DNA of 28,689 nucleotides from Shewanellaceae bacterium UBA2521 (GTDB lineage Bacteria; Pseudomonadota; Gammaproteobacteria; Enterobacterales; Shewanellaceae): NCBI GenBank assembly GCA_002341165.1, contig DDNL01000041.1, positions 58,970 to 87,658 of the forward strand, read 5' to 3'. Shown piece by piece: positions 23,155 to 28,689 of this stretch (position 1 is its first letter; each line of letters starts with the position of its first letter). The notes under the pieces were generated by a model. It saw only the letters and a program-made list of their open reading frames with translations, ran no database searches and was not told where the DNA came from. The position numbers and the translations under genes were made by a program.

Positions 23155-23367
23155 ATGCCTTACCTGTCTAAACATTCTGACGATGTTGTCGAATCCTTGG
23201 TCAACGATTTACTTATCACGCTTGAAAAGCATAAAGCTACAACAGACTTAAGTCTAATGGCTTTAGGTAATACCTTGACCCATTTGTTTAACCAGAACGT
23301 GACGCAAAATCAGCGTTCTTTATTGGTGAAAAAGTTTAATGAAATTCTGGTGCAGTCGACCATATAA
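23155..23367 (+). CDS. yejL: UPF0352 protein YejL
   Basis: A small cytoplasmic helical protein of the DUF1414/UPF0352 family, function unknown. From the ATG at 23155 it has 70 residues and follows E. coli YejL: MPYLSKHSDDVVESLVNDLL for [20 protein letters not shown], then LEKHKATTDLSLMALGN. The 16 residues encoded upstream (from 23107) are not conserved, so I chose the later start. It is followed after 38 bp by yejM, the usual arrangement. Confidence 0.92.
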   Translation: MPYLSKHSDDVVESLVNDLLITLEKHKATTDLSLMALGNTLTHLFNQNVTQNQRSLLVKKFNEILVQSTI

Positions 23368-23405
23368 ACTGCCTTTTCACACCATATATTAACATTGAGT
23401 ATATC

Positions 23406-25181
23406 ATGTTTCATCCTATTTCTTACAAAACAAAAGAAAGCTCAGCAGACTTAGTGTCTTGGGGTCACTGGTTCATGCTGTTTAATGGTTTCATCGCCAT
23501 TCTTTGCGGTACACGCTATGTTATAGCTTTAGGATCTCCAGATACATTCTTAGGATGGACTTACCTCTTGGTAAATGGTATCAGTCATTTTATATTCTTA
23601 GCATTTTGTGTTTACTTGCTTACCTTGTTTCCTCTTAGTCTTTTTTTACCTTTTTCTAAGATTTTAAGAGGTGCAGGTGCTTTGATTGCAACAGTTGCTA
23701 TTGCAACTTTGTGGTTTGATATCAAGGTCTTTCGCAGCTATGGTATTCATTTAAGCCCACTTTCATTTGACTTAGCATGGACGAAATTAAGTGATGTATT
23801 AAGATGGCCTGAATTTACTTTAAGTACGTTGTTACTTTTTGTTACGGAGCTCATCGTTGCAAACTGGATTTGGAAGCGTATTAAGCGTATCGAAAAAAAG
23901 AGATTAGGTAAAAAAATTACGGCTTTTATCGCCTTGGGTTTTATCACAACGCATGTTATGCATATTTGGGCTGATATCAATGAGGAGCATCTGATTTTAG
24001 CGCAAGATAAAATGTTCCCTTTGAGCTATCCAGCAACAGCACGTACTTTAATTCACCGCCATGGTTTGCAAGAAAAAATAAAACAAAATCAGCAGCATGT
24101 TGCGCAACAGCTTCACTATCCTCAAGAACCCTTGCAGTGCAATGCTACAGGAAACTTCAAAAATATACTTGTCGTCGGTGTTGAAGGCTGGAGTGCTGAT
24201 TTTATTGATGAAAAAACTATGCCTTTTTTTGTACGTTACGCACAAGATCAAGTGCAGTTTTCTGCGCACTATAGTGGTGGAACCTATAGAAATGCTGGGC
24301 TTTTTTCTCTTCTCTATAGTTTGCAAGGTAGTTATATTGATGCGATTGACTTTGATTACACACCGCCTGTGTTTCAATCTGTTTTACAGCAGCACGAATA
24401 CAATATGGTAGCCTTTAGGCAAAAAGAACAATCTATTTATCCTAAAAAAATGCTTGATGGTTTTACGCTGTACGCGACTTTGCAAAATGAAAATATGGCG
24501 TACGGTGATGCAAAAACAGTACAACAATTTTTGGATTGGAAAAGCAAGCAAGATCAGCACTGGTTTAGCCTTGTGACCTTAAGTGGCCCTGCTTTCTATG
24601 ATGTGCCTGAAGGTTTTATAGGCATTCCTAGTGTACGTAATCACCAAAAGTATAATACTGCTGAAAGAGTTCTTTTTAATCAATACAGGCAATCATTATT
24701 TGCGCTAGATTTACAGCTACAAAAGCTTATATCGAATTTAGATCCTGACACGATAGTCGTGTTAACAGGTGTGTATGGCCAGGTTTTTTCTAGCTCATCA
24801 AAAGGTACACGTGAGCGTTTTGCTCGATCAGCACTGCATGTTCCTATGGTGTTACACGACCAAGCCTTAGGTCGTAAAACAGTGCACTACAAGACACATC
24901 ATACAAGTATGATGCCGACCATCTTGACTGAATATTTTGCTTGTACTACACCCACGCAAGGTTACAGTTCAAGCCAGACGCTGTTACAGCCAAATTCTCA
25001 TACATGGTTGTACATGGGTGATAAAGAAGACTTCGCCATTCATTTAGAAGATAGTATTACTGTGATTGATCCGCACGGTCAGTATGCTATGTACGATATG
25101 AACTTCAAACCTTTAACAAAACCAAGGTTACCTGCAAAAGAAATCATTGAAGTGATTAAAGAAGGACAGCGCTTTTTTTGA
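23406..25181 (+). CDS. yejM: Inner-membrane LPS-homeostasis protein YejM/PbgA/LapC
   Basis: A 591-residue protein (E. coli 586). Five N-terminal membrane helices (about 18-40, 55-85, 90-110, 135-158, 173-192) form the DUF3413 domain. A linker (LPLSYP-like FPLSYPATARTLIHRHGL) leads to a periplasmic sulfatase-fold domain (ILVVGVEGW...MPFF, YSGGTYRNAGLFSLLY, VVLTGVYGQVF). In E. coli this protein senses periplasmic-leaflet LPS and controls LpxC turnover through LapB; the lipid-binding linker lies just after the last helix. The catalytic sulfatase residues appear not to be kept, as expected for this family. The yejL-yejM order is conserved. Confidence 0.93.
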   Translation: MFHPISYKTKESSADLVSWGHWFMLFNGFIAILCGTRYVIALGSPDTFLGWTYLLVNGISHFIFLAFCVYLLTLFPLSLFLPFSKILRGAGALIATVAIATLWFDIKVFRSYGIHLSPLSFDLAWTKLSDVLRWPEFTLSTLLLFVTELIVANWIWKRIKRIEKKRLGKKITAFIALGFITTHVMHIWADINEEHLILAQDKMFPLSYPATARTLIHRHGLQEKIKQNQQHVAQQLHYPQEPLQCNATGNFKNILVVGVEGWSADFIDEKTMPFFVRYAQDQVQFSAHYSGGTYRNAGLFSLLYSLQGSYIDAIDFDYTPPVFQSVLQQHEYNMVAFRQKEQSIYPKKMLDGFTLYATLQNENMAYGDAKTVQQFLDWKSKQDQHWFSLVTLSGPAFYDVPEGFIGIPSVRNHQKYNTAERVLFNQYRQSLFALDLQLQKLISNLDPDTIVVLTGVYGQVFSSSSKGTRERFARSALHVPMVLHDQALGRKTVHYKTHHTSMMPTILTEYFACTTPTQGYSSSQTLLQPNSHTWLYMGDKEDFAIHLEDSITVIDPHGQYAMYDMNFKPLTKPRLPAKEIIEVIKEGQRFF

Positions 25182-25241
25182 TGATTTTATGCTGAACGAT
25201 TGCATTCTAGGTTGATTTATAAGCGCTTGTTTTATAGATGC

Positions 25242-25269
25242 TTGCATTACATTTTTAGATGCGTAAAAT
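25242..25269 (+). promoter_or_regulatory. Promoter of tRNA-Pro
   Basis: TTGCAT (25242-25247), 16 bp, TAAAAT (25264-25269, 5 of 6 to consensus), ending 14 bp before the mature tRNA. A G-run (AGGGG) at 25273-25277 fits a stable-RNA discriminator. Confidence 0.55.
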
Positions 25270-25283
25270 AATAGGGGTTAAGT

Positions 25284-25360
25284 CGGTTCGTAGCGCAGCC
25301 TGGTAGCGCACTGTCATGGGGTGTCAGGGGTCGGAGGTTCAAATCCTCTCGAACCGACCA
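25284..25360 (+). tRNA. proL: tRNA-Pro (anticodon GGG)
   Basis: 77 nt including the encoded CCA. Acceptor stem CGGTTCG/CGAACCG, discriminator A, D-arm GCGC-AGCCTGGTA-GCGC, T-arm GGAGGTTCAAATCCTCT-like. The anticodon loop ATGGGGT places GGG at 25318-25320, reading CCC and CCU. One U-U mismatch in the anticodon stem (CTGTC/GTCAG) also occurs in the E. coli proL tRNA as I recall it, so it is not a sign of decay. A weak AT stem (25374-25390) follows, with no clear terminator. Confidence 0.96.
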
Positions 25361-25564
25361 AACACATTTTCTTATTTTCCCTCTGAAAATCCTTTCAACA
25401 TTTTTGTCTATTCCAACAGATGCACATTCATTTATCTACTTTTTCATATTGAGCGTATGCAATAGGTTGAGTTGAAGAGTTCTACAGAGCAAGGGCGTAT
25501 AGTCTGAAGTAGTAGAACGTATATGTGAGCACTAGAGGCTATGAAGCTGAAGATGAAATGAGAT

Positions 25565-26218
25565 TTATATCTCAACCTTATCTTTAAATTCACATAAGTC
25601 TTCAATGAGACAGCTTCCACACTTAGGCTTGCGCGCTACACAAGTGTATCGACCATGTAGAATAAACCAGTGATGCACATCTAGTTTAAACTCTTTCGGT
25701 ACGACTTTTAACAGTTTGTCTTCAACGTGCTGTACATTTTTTCCAGCAGCAAATTGAGTACGATTACACACACGGAAAATATGGGTGTCCACAGCAATGG
25801 TTGGCCATCCGAAAGCAGTGTTGAGTACAACATTAGCTGTTTTGCGTCCCACACCTGGTAAAGCTTCTAATGCCTCACGACTTTCAGGTATTTCGCCTTC
25901 ATCGAGACGTAGTGATGCATGCTTTTGACACAAAATGGCGCATGTTTTGATAATGTGCTCTGCTTTAGCATTAAAGAGGCCAATGGTTTTGATATAATGC
26001 TTCAGTCCTTCTACGTCCAAATCGTAAATAGCTTGAGGTGTATTGGCAACGGGATAAAGTTTTGCCGTGGCTTTATTAACGCCCACATCTGTGGCTTGTG
26101 CTGAAAGGATCACAGCAATGAGGAGCTCAAACGGCGTATTAAAATTGAGCTCAGTTGTAGGATGCGGGTTGTTTTCGCGTAGGCGTGTTAAAATCTGGAT
26201 ACGCTTGGTTTTATTCAT
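25565..26218 (-). CDS. nth: Endonuclease III
   Basis: DNA glycosylase/AP lyase that removes oxidised pyrimidines in base-excision repair. It has 217 residues. The helix-hairpin-helix ALPGVGRKTANVVLN contains the catalytic Lys126, and AVDTHIFRV contains Asp144. The [4Fe-4S] cluster ligands are Cys193, Cys200, Cys203 and Cys209 (spacing C-x6-C-x2-C-x5-C). It is the last gene of the rsx unit, 6 bp after rsxE, the same order as in E. coli. Confidence 0.97.
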   Translation of the reverse strand: MNKTKRIQILTRLRENNPHPTTELNFNTPFELLIAVILSAQATDVGVNKATAKLYPVANTPQAIYDLDVEGLKHYIKTIGLFNAKAEHIIKTCAILCQKHASLRLDEGEIPESREALEALPGVGRKTANVVLNTAFGWPTIAVDTHIFRVCNRTQFAAGKNVQHVEDKLLKVVPKEFKLDVHHWFILHGRYTCVARKPKCGSCLIEDLCEFKDKVEI

Positions 26219-26224
26219 ATAGAG

Positions 26225-26914
26225 CTAACCTGTCACTCTTGCACGCTGTATTTCAAGATTTTGTTGCTGACTTTGCTTGCTTTGGTACTGCATATCAATC
26301 CAGTTTTTTAAAGCGATAAGAAAACCCATCGCGAAGAAAGCTCCTGGCGGTAAAATGGCAATCAAAAAGTCGTTTTCAAAGTGAATGAGTTCATATCCCA
26401 GTTGTGCCCCCCAAGAACCAAACAAAGCTTCGGCACCCATAAAGAGGGTACCTTGACCTACAAGCTCTCTCAATGCACCCAATATCATGAGCACGATCAT
26501 AAATCCAAGTCCCATCATAAAGCCGTCGAGTACAGATTTGAATGCGTTGTTACGTGATGCAAAGCTCTCAGCGCGCCCTATAATAATGCAGTTGGTGACG
26601 ATTAAAGGTAGAAAAATACCTAAAGATAAATAAAGCTCATGCATATATGCATTCATCAGCAGCTGTACGGACGTGACCAATGCTGCAATCACCATGACGA
26701 ATACAGGGATACGTATGGTATGAGGAATAAAATGACGCAGAGCGCTGACAATAAGGTTAGAAAAGACCAAAACAAACAAAGTAGCTAAGCCTAGGCCGAT
26801 AGCATTCACTAAAGAGTTGGTGACCGCGAGAAGAGGGCATAATCCCAAAAGTTGAACTAAGCCTGGGTTGTTACGCCAAAGACCATCAAAGGTTATTTTT
26901 TTTAAATCTTGCAT
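26225..26914 (-). CDS. rsxE: Rnf/Rsx electron transport complex subunit E
   Basis: Integral inner-membrane subunit of the Rnf-type complex, 229 residues (E. coli 231), with about six membrane helices. Typical stretches are WRNNPGLVQLLGLCPLLAVTN near the N-terminus, FLPLIVTNCIIIGRAE in the middle and LPPGAFFAMGFLIALKNW near the end. The complex moves electrons between ferredoxin-like carriers and NAD, or keeps SoxR reduced in enterics. GAGGA precedes the ATG and lies in the end of rsxG, 3 bp apart. Confidence 0.95.
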   Translation of the reverse strand: MQDLKKITFDGLWRNNPGLVQLLGLCPLLAVTNSLVNAIGLGLATLFVLVFSNLIVSALRHFIPHTIRIPVFVMVIAALVTSVQLLMNAYMHELYLSLGIFLPLIVTNCIIIGRAESFASRNNAFKSVLDGFMMGLGFMIVLMILGALRELVGQGTLFMGAEALFGSWGAQLGYELIHFENDFLIAILPPGAFFAMGFLIALKNWIDMQYQSKQSQQQNLEIQRARVTG

Positions 26915-26917
26915 GTT

Positions 26918-27547
26918 TTATCCTCTACAGGGAACAGGATCAACAAAGAGATCGTTTTCATGATTCTTGAGATAAATTAACGTATTTTTTATAGCTTTCA
27001 CATAAGCTCTTGGTGTGATGGTTGCACCGGTAAATTGATCAAAATCGCCGCCATCTTTCTTCACGGCCCACATGTTATCTTCTTGGGCTATGTAGCTTAG
27101 ACCTTTGAAGCTTTCAACCCAGTCTGACTTCTGAATATCAATTTTATCGCCAAGTCCTGGTGTTTCTTGATGTTCTAAAGTGCGAACTCCTAGAATCTGT
27201 CTTTGCATATCGACAGCAAGAACTAAGTGAATATCACCACTGTAGCCCTCGTGAGATAAGGTTTCGATAGCCAGAGCAACCGCAGTATCTTCTTTTTTAG
27301 CAATATATACCTTGTGTTCGGTTTGATGACCGAGCAGGTCAGGATGAGATACTTTAATACAGCTTTGATACAGATTGTTATCGTACATGTCCTTAGGGAT
27401 GATTTGATTCAAAGTTTTTTCAAGTGCACGTTGCTGCGCCAGCTCAATTTTGTCTTGTGTGACCAAGTAGGTTAAGCTGACTGCCATAGCACAAAGTGTG
27501 GCAAACACGGCTAAAAACAGACCGTTTTTTAAACTTGCTGATTGCAT
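26918..27547 (-). CDS. rsxG: Rnf/Rsx electron transport complex subunit G
   Basis: Membrane-anchored periplasmic flavoprotein subunit, 209 residues, with one N-terminal helix (about 8-29). The FMN-transferase target motif is FDQFTGATITP with Thr176 as the expected FMN-linked residue, attached by ApbE in this family. HQETPGLGDKI is the other hallmark. It is tightly packed, with 5 bp to rsxD and 3 bp to rsxE. Confidence 0.95.
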   Translation of the reverse strand: MQSASLKNGLFLAVFATLCAMAVSLTYLVTQDKIELAQQRALEKTLNQIIPKDMYDNNLYQSCIKVSHPDLLGHQTEHKVYIAKKEDTAVALAIETLSHEGYSGDIHLVLAVDMQRQILGVRTLEHQETPGLGDKIDIQKSDWVESFKGLSYIAQEDNMWAVKKDGGDFDQFTGATITPRAYVKAIKNTLIYLKNHENDLFVDPVPCRG

Positions 27548-27552
27548 ATGAG

Positions 27553-28593
27553 CTACCTTTTATGGCCATAAGTTGTAGGGCGAATAAAGTGATCGAGTAG
27601 TGGAACGCAGAGATTAGCAATTAATATAGCAAATGCAAAAGCATCGGGATAACCACCGTAGGTTCTGATGATATAAACCAGTAGACCTATCAGACCACCA
27701 AAAATCAGTTTGCCCTTTGGTGCACTACAGGTTGAAACAGGATCGGTGGCGATAAAAAAGGCGCCGAACATGGTTGCTCCAGAAAATAGGTGAAACCAAG
27801 GTAGAGGCGTGACTTCTGGATGTATCAGATAATCTAGGCCAGCACAGAGCGTTAAACTAGTAAGTATCGCAATAGGAATATGCCAGCGCATCAGCTTCAA
27901 GTAAAGCATGATGAGTCCACCTATCAAGTAAGCCATATTGATAGTGAACCAGCCCACACCTGAGATAGCATTGAATACAGGCTTTGTCATACTGTTCTCT
28001 GGTGTAAATCCCATACTCAAATCGGTTTTGAGTGTATCAAGTGGTGTAGCCATTGTCACACCATCAAATTGACGCCTGAGTGTAAGCCATTGGTTTTCTT
28101 CTAAGAAGATGGTGCGAAAGGTTTCCAACCATGTACTGTCAACCTGCGTTAAAGGTGCAGGTAGAGGCCATTGTGTCATATGAAATGGAAAGGCAATTAA
28201 TAAAAAAACGTATCCCATCATAGCGGGGTTAAAAATATTGTTACCTAAACCACCGTACAGCTGTTTTACGATGACAATACAGAAAAAACTACCTAGAAAA
28301 GCAATCCACCAAGGCGCGTAGGCTGGTAAAGCAAGACCTAGTAATAGGCCTGTGACTGTTGCTGTGTAATCAGATAAAGCAAATTTGACATCTTTTTTGA
28401 GTATATAAAGAGTTATAGCTTCGCTGAGAACGCAGAACAGAATACATAAAGCGACTTGGACTAAAGTACCTAAACCAAAATAATAACATTGCGCAAAAAG
28501 TCCTAGAAAAGTACATAAGCAGACTTTTTTCATGATATCTGCGGTAAGCACAGAGGTTTGTATATGAGGTGACGATGCAATTTTAAAGCTCAT
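27553..28593 (-). CDS. rsxD: Rnf/Rsx electron transport complex subunit D
   Basis: Polytopic inner-membrane flavoprotein subunit, 346 residues (E. coli 352), related to NqrB. Hallmarks are SPHIQTSVLTADIMKKV at the N-terminus, GGLGNNIFNPAMMGY, a FDGVTMATPLDTLKT region whose Thr183 aligns with the FMN-linked Thr187 of E. coli as far as I can judge, and FSGATMFGAFFIATDPVST near the end. It lies 30 bp after the end of rsxC. Confidence 0.95.
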   Translation of the reverse strand: MSFKIASSPHIQTSVLTADIMKKVCLCTFLGLFAQCYYFGLGTLVQVALCILFCVLSEAITLYILKKDVKFALSDYTATVTGLLLGLALPAYAPWWIAFLGSFFCIVIVKQLYGGLGNNIFNPAMMGYVFLLIAFPFHMTQWPLPAPLTQVDSTWLETFRTIFLEENQWLTLRRQFDGVTMATPLDTLKTDLSMGFTPENSMTKPVFNAISGVGWFTINMAYLIGGLIMLYLKLMRWHIPIAILTSLTLCAGLDYLIHPEVTPLPWFHLFSGATMFGAFFIATDPVSTCSAPKGKLIFGGLIGLLVYIIRTYGGYPDAFAFAILIANLCVPLLDHFIRPTTYGHKR

Positions 28594-28623
28594 GGGTAAA
28601 AAGTCTCGCTATGATTTGTCTAT

Positions 28624-28689
28624 TCACTGATCGTTATCCTGCTGTAATGCATGTTCTTCTTGGTTTTGTTGCTTTGCTTTTTTCGCTTT
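28624..28689 (-). CDS. rsxC: C-terminal end of RsxC (partial)
   Basis: The minus-strand frame from the right edge encodes 21 residues, KAKKAKQQNQEEHALQQDND then Gln and stop. It is rich in Ala, Lys and Gln, like the low-complexity tail that follows the ferredoxin domains of RsxC. Position just before rsxD supports the call. The rest lies outside the window. Confidence 0.75.
   Translation of the reverse strand, partial: KAKKAKQQNQEEHALQQDNDQ

Noticed and set aside
24048..24411. Overlapping frames on both strands inside yejM
   Set aside because: They lie within a conserved gene and have no family resemblance.
25311..25326. tRNA-Pro as a decayed gene because of a U-U mismatch in the anticodon stem
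   Set aside because: The same mismatch occurs in functional proL-type tRNAs; all other arms and CCA are intact.
1..28689. CRISPR array, IS element or integrase
   Set aside because: No regularly spaced direct repeats, transposase or recombinase motifs were seen on either strand.

Overview
The window looks like the chromosome of an AT-rich gammaproteobacterium. Several gene pairs and clusters support this: folX-yfcH, yejL-yejM, rsxC-D-G-E-nth, sucB-C-D and ackA-pta all occur in the order known from Enterobacterales, Vibrionales and relatives. Fur, TqsA and FolX read almost colinearly with the E. coli proteins. I cannot name a genus.

Layout. 1-3044 is the end of the 2-oxoglutarate dehydrogenase/succinyl-CoA synthetase operon (sucB 3' end, sucC, sucD), closed by a bidirectional terminator. 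3126-4395 (minus) is folX-yfcH. 4634-13811 is the accessory part: a predicted lipoprotein with a Cys-paired beta-propeller-like repeat, a giant (about 2.2k residue) RTX-type secreted protein with internal hydrophobic pore-like segments and three calcium-binding repeat clusters, and a small unknown gene on the minus strand. 14234-15729 is tqsA facing a small lipoprotein gene. 15931-19309 (minus) is ackA-pta. After a 489-bp divergent intergenic region come fur and folD (plus). 21267-22971 (minus) holds an M23 endopeptidase gene overlapped by a two-domain PTPS/QueD-like gene. 23155-25181 (plus) is yejL-yejM. A tRNA-Pro(GGG) lies at 25284-25360. 25565-28689 (minus) is the 3' part of the rsx operon and nth.

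How the genes fit together. The flanks are core metabolism and envelope upkeep: TCA-cycle substrate-level phosphorylation, acetate overflow (Pta-AckA), iron control (Fur), one-carbon and pterin metabolism (FolD, FolX, PTPS-like protein), LPS homeostasis (YejM), murein hydrolysis (M23) and Rnf/Rsx electron transfer with base-excision repair. The stretch between folX-yfcH and tqsA does not belong to these pathways. It looks like an insertion coding for surface and secreted proteins: an outer lipoprotein and a type-I-secreted RTX toxin or adhesin. No type I secretion, acyltransferase or immunity gene is recognisable in the window, so the RTX protein would need exporters encoded elsewhere.

The most interesting object is the giant RTX protein (6633-13283). 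It combines a long helical N-terminus, a region resembling the His/Asp half of a YopT-like (C58) papain fold but with no cysteine nearby, a long hydrophobic hairpin-like segment of the kind seen in large pore-forming toxins, RTX repeats interrupted by a charged helical region, and a type-I-secretion-like tail. A perfect 10-bp inverted repeat lies just upstream.
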